In this document: positions 48,385 through 56,826 of the stretch, piece after piece
How the letters are laid out: each line of letters starts with the position of its first letter
Position numbering within the stretch: position 1 is the stretch's first letter
Origin: Pseudoflavonifractor phocaeensis
GTDB taxonomy: Bacteria; Bacillota; Clostridia; Oscillospirales; Oscillospiraceae
NCBI RefSeq assembly: GCF_021531375.1
Contig: NZ_JADYTU010000001.1
Location: 124,001-188,000, forward strand
Reading direction: 5' to 3'
Length of the DNA stretch: 64,000 nucleotides
Made by a program: the position numbers and the translations under genes
Notes under the pieces: generated by a model
Seen by the model: only the letters and a program-made list of their open reading frames with translations
Told to the model about the DNA's origin: nothing
Databases searched by the model: none

Positions 48385-50094
48385 ATGAAAACGAAAGATA
48401 CGCCGAAGCAATACGTCATCTACTCCCGCAAGTCCAAATTCACCGGCAAGGGCGAGAGCATTGAGAACCAGATCGAGCTGTGCCGCCAGTACATCGCCAT
48501 GCACTTTGGCGAGGAAGCGGCGGAAAACGTGCTGGTCTACGAGGACGAGGGCTTTTCCGGCGGCAATCTGGAGCGCCCGCAGTTCAAGAAAATGATGAAG
48601 GACTCCCAGAAGATCGCCTTTGCCGCCATCGTGGTCTACCGCCTCGACCGCATCAGCCGCAACATCGGTGACTTTGCGAAGCTCATCGAGGATTTGGGCG
48701 ACCGGCACATCGACTTCATCTCCATCCGCGAGCAGTTCGACACGTCCTCGCCCATGGGCCGCGCCATGATGTACATTGCGTCGGTTTTCTCCCAGCTGGA
48801 GCGGGAGACCATCGCCGAGCGCATCCGGGACAATATGCATGAGCTGTCCAAAACCGGGCGCTGGCTGGGCGGCACCACACCTACCGGCTACGCCTCGGAG
48901 AGTGTGTCCAGCGTGACGGTGGACGGTAAGGTGAAGAAAGCCTGCAAGCTGAAGCCCATTCCGGAGGAAATCCAGCTGGTCAAGACGATTTTCTCGGTTT
49001 TCATGGAGACCGGCTCCCTCAGCAAGACCGACCAGTATCTGCTGGAGCACCGCTGCGTCACGAAACGCGGCAAGCAGTTCACACGCTTTGCCATCCGGGG
49101 CATTCTGACCAATCCGGTCTACATGATTGCCGACGAGACGGCGTATGCGTATCTGAAAGAGAACCATGTGGATCTATTTGCTGAGCGCTCGGAGTTCGAC
49201 GGCGAGCACGGCATCATGGCCTATAACCGAACCTTGCAGCGCGCGGGCAAGGCAAACCAGATCCGCCCCATGGAGGAATGGATCGTGGCGGTGGGTAAGC
49301 ACCCCGGCATTATCGCAGGCAGCGATTGGGTGCAGGTGCAGGCCATGCTGGACGTGAACAAATCCAAGAGCTACCGCAGACCACGCAGCAACGTGGCGCT
49401 GCTGTCCGGCCTGCTGCGGTGCAGCGAGTGCGGTGACTATATGCGTCCAAAGCTGACCAACCGAACCAATGCGGACGGCGAGCTGATCTACACCTATATG
49501 TGTTCCACCAAGGAGCGCAGCCACGGCACGGTCTGCGGCATGAAAAACTGCAACGGCAACACTCTGGACGCCAAGATCATCGAGGAGATCCGCAAGCTGT
49601 CCGCCGACAAAGAGACCCTCTCCAATTTGCTGGCGCAGACGAAAAAAATCATCAGCGGCAGCAAGGAGGGCTACGACGCGGAATTGGCGCTGCTGAAAGA
49701 GAAGCACGCAGAAACGGAAGACCGCATCAAGCGTCTGGTGGAATCTCTGTCCGTTGCCAGCGACACCTCAGCCAAATACGTCATGGAGCAGATTGACGAG
49801 CTCCACCGGGAGAGCGAGACGCAGCAGGCAAGGCTTTCTGAGCTGGAAGCCCTCACTGAGCAGAGCCGGATGCTGCATCAGGAGTTTGCCTTCCATCAGG
49901 AAATGATAGAGTCGTTCGCCAATGCGGTGGATTCGGCAACGCTGGAAGAAAAGCGACGCCTGCTGCGCACCATTGTCAAAAAAGTGGTCTGGGATGGCAA
50001 AAACGCCTACGTCTACCTGTTTGCGGAGGATGGAGAGGCGGATTTGCCGCCTGTTGACCAATCTATGTATCCGTTGGGAGAGGATAGCGAATGA
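48385..50094 (+). CDS. spoIVCA: Large serine recombinase of the sigK element (SpoIVCA-like)
   Basis: This site-specific recombinase should excise the element from sigK in the mother cell. The 569-residue product has the resolvase domain (YVIYSRKS with catalytic Ser14; VYRLDRISRN; SPMGRAMMYIASVFSQLERE). The recombinase domain follows (GGTTPTGY, FTRFAIRGILTNPVY), then a zinc ribbon (LLRCSECGDYM, then YMCSTKERSHGTVC) and a coiled coil (about 415-500). GAGGTG precedes the ATG. Its stop TGA (50092-50094) lies in the right junction, so excision uncouples the gene from sigK. The equivalence to SpoIVCA rests on position and family. Confidence 0.93.
   Translation: MKTKDTPKQYVIYSRKSKFTGKGESIENQIELCRQYIAMHFGEEAAENVLVYEDEGFSGGNLERPQFKKMMKDSQKIAFAAIVVYRLDRISRNIGDFAKLIEDLGDRHIDFISIREQFDTSSPMGRAMMYIASVFSQLERETIAERIRDNMHELSKTGRWLGGTTPTGYASESVSSVTVDGKVKKACKLKPIPEEIQLVKTIFSVFMETGSLSKTDQYLLEHRCVTKRGKQFTRFAIRGILTNPVYMIADETAYAYLKENHVDLFAERSEFDGEHGIMAYNRTLQRAGKANQIRPMEEWIVAVGKHPGIIAGSDWVQVQAMLDVNKSKSYRRPRSNVALLSGLLRCSECGDYMRPKLTNRTNADGELIYTYMCSTKERSHGTVCGMKNCNGNTLDAKIIEEIRKLSADKETLSNLLAQTKKIISGSKEGYDAELALLKEKHAETEDRIKRLVESLSVASDTSAKYVMEQIDELHRESETQQARLSELEALTEQSRMLHQEFAFHQEMIESFANAVDSATLEEKRRLLRTIVKKVVWDGKNAYVYLFAEDGEADLPPVDQSMYPLGEDSE
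50090..50093 (+). other. Right attachment core (attR) of the sigK element
   Basis: AATG, identical to attL; the bases that follow (AGATCCTAATG) continue the SigK reading frame, while those before belong to the recombinase gene. Confidence 0.85.
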
Positions 50095-50455
50095 GATCCT
50101 AATGTACTTTCGGGCACAGAAGAAACTGCAGGGGGAAGTGTCTCTGGCGGATACATTGGAATCGGGGGGGGAGGGAGGATCCCTGTCTCTGATGGATGTG
50201 ATCGCGGTGGACGACAATATGCTGGAGGAACTGGATACCCGGGATGCCTGCCAGAAGGTGCGTAGATGCGTGGATACCTGCCTGACCCCCAGGGAGCGCA
50301 CAATCATCGTTCGGCGTTACGGACTGGATGACCGTCCGCCGCAGACCCAGCGGGAGATCGCCGCCCAGTGTGGCATCAGCCGCTCTTATGTATCCCGCAT
50401 CGAAAAACGGGCACTGGAGAAGCTGGAAGACGCCATGCAGGGGTGGCGGCCATAA
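50090..50455 (+). CDS. sigK: SigK, C-terminal part (regions 3-4), severed by the skin element
   Basis: From the junction the frame reads NEILMYFRAQKKLQGEVSL, which continues the SigK N-terminal part exactly. It contains region 4 with the HTH TQREIAAQCGISRSYVSRIEKRALEKL. There is no start codon with an RBS of its own, so it depends on excision for translation. Together with codons 1-110 it gives a 231-residue protein. The ends of the two parts carry no decay, so selection for excision is strong. Confidence 0.95.
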   Translation, partial: NEILMYFRAQKKLQGEVSLADTLESGGEGGSLSLMDVIAVDDNMLEELDTRDACQKVRRCVDTCLTPRERTIIVRRYGLDDRPPQTQREIAAQCGISRSYVSRIEKRALEKLEDAMQGWRP

Positions 50456-50472
50456 TGGAAGAGCATGACAAA

Positions 50473-50506
50473 GCGGCGCTTCGGGAGACCGGCGCCGCCA
50501 CTTTTT
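50473..50506 (+). terminator. Terminator of sigK
   Basis: Arms GCGGCGC/GCGCCGC with a 12-base loop, followed by CACTTTTT. Confidence 0.75.
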
Positions 50507-50530
50507 CTGTGCCAGGCAGAAAGTGCGGGA

Positions 50531-50559
50531 TTGTTTTTCCCGCTGGATATGTGTATAAT
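50531..50559 (+). promoter_or_regulatory. Promoter of the Lrp-aminotransferase operon
   Basis: TTGTTT (50531-50536), 17 bases, TATAAT (50554-50559). Confidence 0.72.
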
Positions 50560-50614
50560 ATTTTGAACCCGTTTGCAAGCAGGAATTATTAGCGGAGAAA
50601 TGGAGGACACCGTC

Positions 50615-51094
50615 GTGGAAAAACTGTTGGAGTTATTGGAGCAGGATTGCACCATGAGTATAGAGCAGGTGGCAGCCGCCGCAGGGATGCCTGTGGATGA
50701 GGCCAAGGCAGCCATCCGGAAATATGAAGACGAGCGGATCGTTTTGGGCTATCAGGCCATCATCGACTGGGACCGGGTCCGGAAGGAGACAGTCACCGCT
50801 TTGATCGAAGTCAACGTGACCCCTCAGTCCATCGACGGCTTTGACCGGATCGCCGAGCGGATCTACCAGTACGATGAGGTGGAGAGCATGTACCTGATGA
50901 GCGGCTCCTTCGATTTGGCCGTCATTATTTCTGGCCGTACCCTGCGGGAGGTGGCTCAGTTTGTAGGCGAGCGTCTGGCCCCCATCCAGGGCGTCACCGG
51001 CACCGCCACCCACTTTATTCTGAAAAAATACAAAGAGAAGCACCTGGTGTTCCGTCCCCAGGAGCCCGAGGAAAGGGAGTACATTTTCGTATGA
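50615..51094 (+). CDS. Lrp/AsnC-family regulator
   Basis: GTG at 50615 is chosen: GGAGGA lies seven bases upstream, better spaced than for the ATG at 50600. The 159-residue product has an N-terminal HTH (MSIEQVAAAAGMPVDEAKAAIRKYE) and a C-terminal RAM ligand domain (IEVNVTPQSIDGFDRIAERI, MYLMSGSFDLAVII). Its stop overlaps the aminotransferase start (ATGA), so it likely regulates that gene in response to an amino acid. Confidence 0.9.
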   Translation: MEKLLELLEQDCTMSIEQVAAAAGMPVDEAKAAIRKYEDERIVLGYQAIIDWDRVRKETVTALIEVNVTPQSIDGFDRIAERIYQYDEVESMYLMSGSFDLAVIISGRTLREVAQFVGERLAPIQGVTGTATHFILKKYKEKHLVFRPQEPEEREYIFV

Positions 51095-52281
51095 ACTACG
51101 ACCAGATCCTGAACCAAAAGATCCAGGGCGTCAAGCCCTCCGGCATCCGGAAGTTCTTTGACATTTTGGAGGAGATGACCGACGCCATCTCCCTGGGTAT
51201 CGGTGAGCCCGACTTCGTCACGCCCTGGCACATCCGGGACGCGGGCATCTACTCTCTGGAGCGGGGCCACACCAAATACACCTCCAACGCCGGTATGCTC
51301 CAGCTCCGGCGGGAGATCGCGGCCTATCTGAACCGGCGCTTTGACCTGCATTACGATTATAACGGCCAGATCCTGGTCACCGTGGGCGGAAGCGAGGCCA
51401 TCGACCTGGCCATGCGGGTGCTGGTCGATCCGGGAGACGAGGTCATTGTCCCCGTTCCCTCCTTCGTCTGCTATGGCCCTCTGGCCGAGATGGCCGGCGG
51501 CGTCCCTGTCTATGTGGAGCTGAAGGCGGAAAACAAGTTCCGCCTCACGCCCGAGCAGCTGAAGGCGGCCATCACGCCCAAGACCAAGGCGCTGGTGCTC
51601 CCCTTCCCCTCCAACCCCACCGGCGGCATCATGGAGCGCCGGGACCTGGAGGCCATTGCCGAGGTGCTCCGGGGCACCGACATCATGGTCATCTCCGACG
51701 AGATTTACGCCGAGCTGACCTACGGCCAGCGCCATGTGTCTATGGCGAACCTGACCGATATGTATGAGCGGACCATCGTGGTCAACGGATTTTCCAAGAG
51801 TCATGCCATGACAGGCTGGCGTATGGGTTATGTCTGCGCCCCCAAGCCCATTATCGCCGCCATGACCAAGCTGCACCAGTTCGGCATCATGTCCGCCCCC
51901 ACCACCAGCCAGTACGCTGCTGTGGAGGCCATGCGGAACGGTGACAGGGACATCGAGCACATGCGGGAGGAGTACGACCGCCGCCGCCGCTACCTGGTGG
52001 AGAATTTGAACCGAATCGGCCTGACCTGCTTTGAGCCTAAGGGTGCCTTCTATGTGTTTCCCTGTATCCAGTCCACCGGCCTGACCAGCGAGGAGTTCTG
52101 TGAGCGGTTCCTCATGGAGGAGAAGGTGGCCGTCATCCCCGGCAACGCCTTTGGACCCGGGGGAGAGGGCTATGTCCGCGCCTGCTATGCCGCGTCCATG
52201 AAGGACATCGCCGAATCTATCGCCCGGATGGACAACTTCCTGACCAACCTGCGCCGCAAGCAGGGACGGGGCGAAGAGTGA
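51091..52281 (+). CDS. Class I/II PLP-dependent aminotransferase (PatA-like)
   Basis: The 396-residue product shows the fold-type I pattern: SLGIGEPDFVTP, the GGSEAIDLA phosphate motif, PFPSNPTGG, SDEIYAEL with the PLP-contacting Asp, and the Schiff-base Lys in NGFSKSHAMTGWRMGY. A C-terminal Arg for the carboxylate is in YVRACYA. It is coupled to an Lrp-type regulator and followed by thrH, suggesting amino-acid biosynthesis or salvage. The exact substrate cannot be read. Confidence 0.9.
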   Translation: MNYDQILNQKIQGVKPSGIRKFFDILEEMTDAISLGIGEPDFVTPWHIRDAGIYSLERGHTKYTSNAGMLQLRREIAAYLNRRFDLHYDYNGQILVTVGGSEAIDLAMRVLVDPGDEVIVPVPSFVCYGPLAEMAGGVPVYVELKAENKFRLTPEQLKAAITPKTKALVLPFPSNPTGGIMERRDLEAIAEVLRGTDIMVISDEIYAELTYGQRHVSMANLTDMYERTIVVNGFSKSHAMTGWRMGYVCAPKPIIAAMTKLHQFGIMSAPTTSQYAAVEAMRNGDRDIEHMREEYDRRRRYLVENLNRIGLTCFEPKGAFYVFPCIQSTGLTSEEFCERFLMEEKVAVIPGNAFGPGGEGYVRACYAASMKDIAESIARMDNFLTNLRRKQGRGEE

Positions 52282-52298
52282 GAAAGGAGAACGACCGG

Positions 52299-52898
52299 AT
52301 GAATATTGTATGTTTGGACATGGAGGGGGTCCTGGTCCCTGAGATCTGGATCGCCTTTGCCCAGGCCAGCGGAATCCCGGAACTGAAGCGGACCACCCGG
52401 GACGAGCCCGACTATGACAAGCTGATGCAGTGGCGCTTGGGCATCCTGAAGGAGCACGGCCTGGGCCTGAAGGAGATCCAGGAGGTGATTGCCACCATCG
52501 ATCCCCTGCCCGGCGCCAAGGAGTTTCTGGACGAATTGCGCTCCCTGACCCAGGTGGTCATTCTCAGCGATACCTTTGAACAGTTTGCCAAGCCCCTGAT
52601 GAAAAAACTGGGCTGGCCTACCTTAATGTGCAACACGCTGGAGGTGGCCCCCGAGGGAGAGATCACCGGCTATCAGATGCGCTGCCCCAAGTCCAAGCTG
52701 ACCACGGTGAAGGCGCTGCAGTCTATCGGCTACGAGACCATCGCCGCCGGGGACAGCTTCAATGACCTGGGCATGATCCAGGCCAGCAAGGCCGGATTCC
52801 TGTTCAAGAGCACCGAGGCCATCAAGGCGGCCCACCCCGAGCTGCCCGCCTATGAGGAATTTGACGAGCTGCTGAATGCGATCAAGAAGGCGCTGTAA
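52299..52898 (+). CDS. thrH: ThrH-type phosphoserine phosphatase / homoserine kinase
   Basis: ATG at 52299 lies nine bases after AAAGGAG. The 199-residue HAD protein starts MNIVCLDMEGVLVPE with the nucleophile Asp in DMEG, where most HAD enzymes have DxD; this Glu form is the ThrH signature. SDTFEQF and AAGDSFNDLGMI complete the active site. ThrH dephosphorylates phosphoserine and can phosphorylate homoserine. It fits with the upstream aminotransferase in a serine-type pathway. Confidence 0.9.
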   Translation: MNIVCLDMEGVLVPEIWIAFAQASGIPELKRTTRDEPDYDKLMQWRLGILKEHGLGLKEIQEVIATIDPLPGAKEFLDELRSLTQVVILSDTFEQFAKPLMKKLGWPTLMCNTLEVAPEGEITGYQMRCPKSKLTTVKALQSIGYETIAAGDSFNDLGMIQASKAGFLFKSTEAIKAAHPELPAYEEFDELLNAIKKAL

Positions 52899-52899
52899 C

Positions 52900-54216
52900 A
52901 TGAAGGATGAATTTGAGACGCTGCCCTTTCAGTCCGCCGATATCCTGCTGCCCCAAGACTGCGACCTGTCCCTGTGGAGCGTGGTGGCCTGCGACCAGTA
53001 TACCTCCCAGCCTGAGTACTGGCAGCGGGTGGAGGAGCGGGTGGGGAAGAACCCCTCGACGCTGCGGCTGATCCTGCCGGAGAGCTGCCTGGAAGGCCCC
53101 AACGTGGAGACCGACATCATGGAGATCAACAACACCATGACCCGCTATCTGCGTGAGGGGCGGTTCCGCACCCTGCCCAACGCCATGATCTATGTGGAGC
53201 GCACGTTGGACAGCGGCAAGGTCCGGCGGGGCCTGATGGGCATGGTGGACCTGGAGCAGTACGACTACGAGCCTGGCTCCGCCGCGCTGATCCGTGCCAC
53301 TGAGGGGACGGTCCTGTCCCGTATTCCGCCCCGGGTGGCGGTGCGGAAGAACGCCCCCATCGAGCTGCCCCATGTAATGCTGCTGGCCGACGACCCGGAC
53401 AAAACCGTGGTGGAGCCTCTGGCCGGGCAGACGGGAGAGATGGAGCTGCTGTACGACTTTGAACTGATGGAGCGGGGAGGCCATATCCGGGGCTGGGCCC
53501 TGAACGGGGAACAGAAAACTCAGGTGGCCCGGGCGCTGACGGCTCTGTCCGACCCGGCGGCCTTCCGGAGCCGGTACGGCCTGATCGGGGAGGAGCCGGT
53601 GATGCTGTTCGCCGTGGGCGACGGCAACCACTCCCTGGCCACCGCAAAGGAGTGCTGGGAGCGGGCGAAGAAGCTGACGCCCCCGGACCAGTGGGACAAG
53701 CTGCCCGCCCGGTACGCCCTGTGCGAGCTGGGCAACCTCCATGATGACTCTCTGGAGTTCGAGCCCATCCACCGGGTAGTCTTCGGCGTGGAGCCGGAGG
53801 AACTGCTGGATGGACTGGTCCGGTACTATCCGGATGCCCGGCTGGGCACGCGGACAGCGCACGGCCAGCAGGAGGGAGCGGGACACACCCTGCCCTATGT
53901 GTACGGGCAGACGGAGGGGACAGTCACTGTATTCCATTCCAGAGCCCAGCTGCCTGTGGGGACGCTCCAGGCTTTCCTGGACCAGTACCTGCTGTCCCAT
54001 CCCGGGGCGCGGGTAGACTATATCCACGGAAAGGACGTGGCGGTGGAGCTGGCCCGCAGCCGGAAGGACGCGGTGGCTTTCCTCCTGGACCCCATGGGGA
54101 AGGAGGAGCTGTTCCCCACGGTCATCCACGACGGAGTGCTGCCCCGAAAGACCTTCTCCATGGGGGAGGCCCACGACAAGCGCTTTTATTTGGAGGCCCG
54201 GAAGATCCGGGTATAA
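52900..54216 (+). CDS. DUF1015-family protein
   Basis: ATG at 52900 starts one base after the thrH stop. The 438-residue product has the family marks LWSVVACDQYTSQPEYW, an HSLATAKECWE motif after GDGNH, and FLLDP near the end. DUF1015 genes are often found with serine-pathway genes and are described as possible kinases or ADP-dependent serine-kinase-like proteins (SerK group). Here the aminotransferase-thrH-DUF1015 order supports a role in serine metabolism, not proven. Confidence 0.85.
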   Translation: MKDEFETLPFQSADILLPQDCDLSLWSVVACDQYTSQPEYWQRVEERVGKNPSTLRLILPESCLEGPNVETDIMEINNTMTRYLREGRFRTLPNAMIYVERTLDSGKVRRGLMGMVDLEQYDYEPGSAALIRATEGTVLSRIPPRVAVRKNAPIELPHVMLLADDPDKTVVEPLAGQTGEMELLYDFELMERGGHIRGWALNGEQKTQVARALTALSDPAAFRSRYGLIGEEPVMLFAVGDGNHSLATAKECWERAKKLTPPDQWDKLPARYALCELGNLHDDSLEFEPIHRVVFGVEPEELLDGLVRYYPDARLGTRTAHGQQEGAGHTLPYVYGQTEGTVTVFHSRAQLPVGTLQAFLDQYLLSHPGARVDYIHGKDVAVELARSRKDAVAFLLDPMGKEELFPTVIHDGVLPRKTFSMGEAHDKRFYLEARKIRV

Positions 54217-54238
54217 GATCAGAAAAGGAGGGACCGCC

Positions 54239-55090
54239 ATGGAGGTCCAGGCCCGGGCAAAACTGAATCTGACGCTGGACGTGCTGGGCAAGCGCCCGGA
54301 CGGATACCATGACCTGAAAATGGTTATGCAGTCCATCACCCTGGCGGATACCCTGACCCTGGAGGACAACGGCAGCCATGCGGTCCGGGTCAGGAGCAAC
54401 CTGACCTTCCTGCCCAGCGGGGACAAGAATCTGGCGGCCAAGGCGGCTCTGTGCTTTTATCAGGCCCTGGGCCGGGAGCCCAGAGGGCTGGATATTGCAC
54501 TGGACAAGCGCATCCCGGTGTGTGCCGGGATGGCGGGCGGCAGCAGCGACGCGGCCGCCGTGCTCCGGGCGCTGAACGGCCTGGAGGGGGAGCCTTTTTC
54601 TCTGGAGGAGCTGGCCCGGGTGGGGGAGCAGGTGGGCTCTGACGTGCCCTACTGCGTTCTGGGCTGTACCGCCCTGGCCGAGGGCCGGGGAGAGCGGTTG
54701 ACCCCCCTGCCTGCGTTGCCCGCCTGCTGGGTGGTGGTGTGCAAACCCGATTTCTCCATCTCCACTCCGGAACTTTTCGCCCGCATCGACGGATGCCGGG
54801 TGCGCTGCCGCCCGGACACCGAAGGGATGCTGGCCGCATTGGAGGCGGGGGACCTGGCCGGGGTTGCCCGGCGGATGTACAACGTCTTTGAGGATGTGCT
54901 GCCCGAGCGCCAGCGTGCCCGGGTGACCGATATTAAAAACCTGCTGATCCAGCGGGGGGCTCTGGGAGCCAATATGAGCGGCACCGGACCCACGGCGTTT
55001 GGCCTGTTTGAAGAGGAAGTGGCGGCCCGGGAGGCTGCCGCCCTTGCGGCCCAGCATTATAAGGAGACTTTTTTGGCCCGTACCGTTTAA
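54239..55090 (+). CDS. ispE: 4-diphosphocytidyl-2-C-methyl-D-erythritol kinase
   Basis: The GHMP kinase of the MEP isoprenoid pathway: it phosphorylates CDP-methylerythritol. The 283-residue product has AKLNLTLDVLGKRPDGYHDL, the ATP loop PVCAGMAGGSSDAAAVL, and MSGTGPTAFGLF near the end. AAAGGAGGG precedes the ATG. It follows DUF1015 after 22 bp and ends in a strong terminator. Confidence 0.96.
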   Translation: MEVQARAKLNLTLDVLGKRPDGYHDLKMVMQSITLADTLTLEDNGSHAVRVRSNLTFLPSGDKNLAAKAALCFYQALGREPRGLDIALDKRIPVCAGMAGGSSDAAAVLRALNGLEGEPFSLEELARVGEQVGSDVPYCVLGCTALAEGRGERLTPLPALPACWVVVCKPDFSISTPELFARIDGCRVRCRPDTEGMLAALEAGDLAGVARRMYNVFEDVLPERQRARVTDIKNLLIQRGALGANMSGTGPTAFGLFEEEVAAREAAALAAQHYKETFLARTV

Positions 55091-55102
55091 AAATGGAAGA
55101 AG

Positions 55103-55146
55103 CCGTCCACACTGTAAGCAATCACTTACGGTGTGGACGGTTTTTT
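55103..55146 (+). terminator. Terminator after ispE
   Basis: Arms CCGTCCACACTGTAAG and CTTACGGTGTGGACGG with one G-U, then six T. Confidence 0.93.
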
Positions 55147-55172
55147 GTGCAGGGACCGTCGGAGGAGGAGCC

Positions 55173-55790
55173 ATGGACAGAAGATTAAAGCGGTGGGAGC
55201 TGGCCCTGATGCTGGGGGTGCTGTGTGCCCTGACGGCGGGAGTCTGGCTGGGCGGCGAGCGGGAGGCGCTGGCGGACAGCGTGATCCGCCTCCATGTGAT
55301 TGCCAACTCGGACAGCGACGCCGACCAGGCATTGAAGCTGGCGGTACGGGACCGGGTGCTGGAGCAGGCGGAGAGCCTGTATCCCCGGGGCGCGGACCTG
55401 GAGGAGGCGCGCCGGGCGCTGGAGGGTCACTTGAACGCCCTGGCCGCCGCCGGGCAGGCGGTGGTGGAGGAGTGGGGCTATGACTATCCGGTCTCAGCGG
55501 AGCTGACCCGGTGCTGGTTCCCCACCAAGGAGTATGATGATTTCGCCCTCCCCGCCGGGGATTACGAGGCCCTGCGGGTGGTCATCGGGGAGGGGGAGGG
55601 CCGGAACTGGTGGTGCGTGGCCTTCCCGCCCCTGTGCTTGGGAGCGGCCAGCGAGACGGTGGAGGAGGCTGCCCGGGCGGGCAGCTTTACACAGAACCAG
55701 GCGCGGCTGATCACCAGGGAGACCGAGGGCTATGTGCTGAAGTTCAAGGGGATGGAGCTGCTGGGGGAACTGCAGGGGCTTTTGAGGTAA
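55173..55790 (+). CDS. spoIIR: Stage II sporulation protein R
   Basis: ATG at 55173 follows GGAGGAGGAG. The 205-residue product has a basic start, a membrane/signal segment (LALMLGVLCALTAGVWL), and the SpoIIR core DSVIRLHVIANSDSDADQALK, WFPTKEYDDFALPAGDY and WWCVAFPPLC. Secreted from the forespore, SpoIIR triggers SpoIIGA to process pro-SigE. With sigK it shows that the organism keeps the sporulation programme. Confidence 0.95.
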   Translation: MDRRLKRWELALMLGVLCALTAGVWLGGEREALADSVIRLHVIANSDSDADQALKLAVRDRVLEQAESLYPRGADLEEARRALEGHLNALAAAGQAVVEEWGYDYPVSAELTRCWFPTKEYDDFALPAGDYEALRVVIGEGEGRNWWCVAFPPLCLGAASETVEEAARAGSFTQNQARLITRETEGYVLKFKGMELLGELQGLLR

Positions 55791-55858
55791 AGGAAGATTT
55801 GGCCCCCTGCGCGTTGTGAGAAACGCTCCGCGAACTTCAAATTGATTTTGAAAGTATT

Positions 55859-55890
55859 CATCGGGCAGTCCATGGGACTGCCCGATTTTT
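55859..55890 (+). terminator. Terminator after spoIIR
   Basis: ATCGGGCAGTCC/GGACTGCCCGAT with loop ATG (about 55860-55886), then a T run. Confidence 0.85.
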
Positions 55891-56023
55891 GAGTCTCGAC
55901 ATATCGTTCTCCTCAGAGACGGTCAAGATATCTGCGGCGATGGGACCGGGCCAGTGGTTTGATGTAAACATAAGAAAGAAATTATGATTTTTTTCCGGGA
56001 GGGTGCATACCCTGTAGGCGGGG

Positions 56024-56713
56024 GTGAGTACTTTGCTGGGACAGCTGAGATACGGACGTGAGGGCCGGGGCCGCGCGGAGTTGGGGGAGCTCTACGGCCT
56101 GCGTGTCCTGTGCTGCTCCGCCGACCCGGAGGGCTGGCTGGGGGAACGGCGGCTGAGAAAGGCGGGGCGCGCCCTGCGGCGGGGCGGCGCGCTGCGGATG
56201 CTGACGCCCCAGGGCTTCTCCCGCTGGGACTTGATGGGGGAGTGCGGACTTGCTCCTGTGGATCCATCCCCGTTTCTGCGGGCGCAGTCTCTCCCGTTGG
56301 CGCTGGGTGCCCTGGAGCGGCAAGGAAGTGCGCCGGACCGGGCCTCAGTGGCACTGCGGGGCCTGCGGGCCGACCGGGAGATGGCGCGGGCCGCCGCGGC
56401 CCTGTGTCCCCGGGTGCGCCACCTGGTCATCTCCGCCCCCAGGGGAGGACGGGAGCTGGCCCTCTGGCTGCGCCGTGAGTTCGGGCTTCCGGTCCTGCCG
56501 GAGAGCGAGGAGGCCCAGGTGGCCCTGTGCTTCCATCCCGCGGGCCAAGGGGCGGAGCGGGTGAAGCTGGAGCTGTACGGGGCCGCTCCGGACTTGGCTG
56601 GCCTGACCCTCACGGCCCCCGCTTTGGCGGAGGCGGACCGGAGCAATCTGCTTTTGCTGACCGCCCTGTGGGAAGGGGGGCGCCTGGGCGAGAATGGGGT
56701 AAAAATTACTTGA
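56024..56713 (+). CDS. Unrecognised Ala/Leu/Arg-rich protein
   Basis: The 229-residue product (GTG start at 56024 with a weak GGCGGGG RBS; TTG at 56033 also possible) has no family I recognise. It has regular Leu/Arg spacing (LRKAGRALRRGGALRMLTPQ), a possible nucleotide-binding-like middle (LVISAPRGGRELALWLRREFG) and acidic ends. Codon use fits the genome. The greA promoter overlaps its stop codon, showing tight packing. Confidence 0.6.
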   Translation: MSTLLGQLRYGREGRGRAELGELYGLRVLCCSADPEGWLGERRLRKAGRALRRGGALRMLTPQGFSRWDLMGECGLAPVDPSPFLRAQSLPLALGALERQGSAPDRASVALRGLRADREMARAAAALCPRVRHLVISAPRGGRELALWLRREFGLPVLPESEEAQVALCFHPAGQGAERVKLELYGAAPDLAGLTLTAPALAEADRSNLLLLTALWEGGRLGENGVKIT

Positions 56714-56738
56714 CAGAGCCAACTTTAAACTCTATAAT
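56710..56738 (+). promoter_or_regulatory. Perfect consensus promoter for greA-lysS
   Basis: TTGACA (56710-56715), 17 bases, TATAAT (56733-56738), all 12 positions consensus. It overlaps the stop codon of the upstream gene. The leader has two small hairpins (CATACTG/CAGTATG and GCCCGGG/CCCGGGC). Confidence 0.9.
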
Positions 56739-56826
56739 GACACATACTGCATCAGTATGCCCAATTCTTTATTATATAAGGTATCGCCCGGGGCTTGCCC
56801 GGGCCTTGAAAGGTGTGCGAGGTATC

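Larger units (their letters stand above)
35426..50089 (+). mobile_element. Skin-like intervening element in sigK, 14,664 bp
   Basis: The two sides of sigK lie in the same frame and join perfectly at AATG. A large serine recombinase gene abuts the right end. Cargo in order: a double-HTH protein, a degenerate antitoxin, a small minus-strand ORF, Cys-rich VLP protein, RepA-like initiator, MobC, a winged-helix-like small protein, a DUF1653-like regulator, an Xre regulator, two helicase-nuclease genes, a zinc-ribbon remnant, an AAA ATPase-nuclease, and the recombinase. Mobilization genes without a relaxase point to descent from a mobilizable element now tied to sporulation. Confidence 0.93.

Noticed and set aside
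35426-50089. Interpretation as a prophage or active conjugative element
   Set aside because: No capsid, tail, portal, relaxase or secretion genes were seen; only mobilization remnants and a recombinase.
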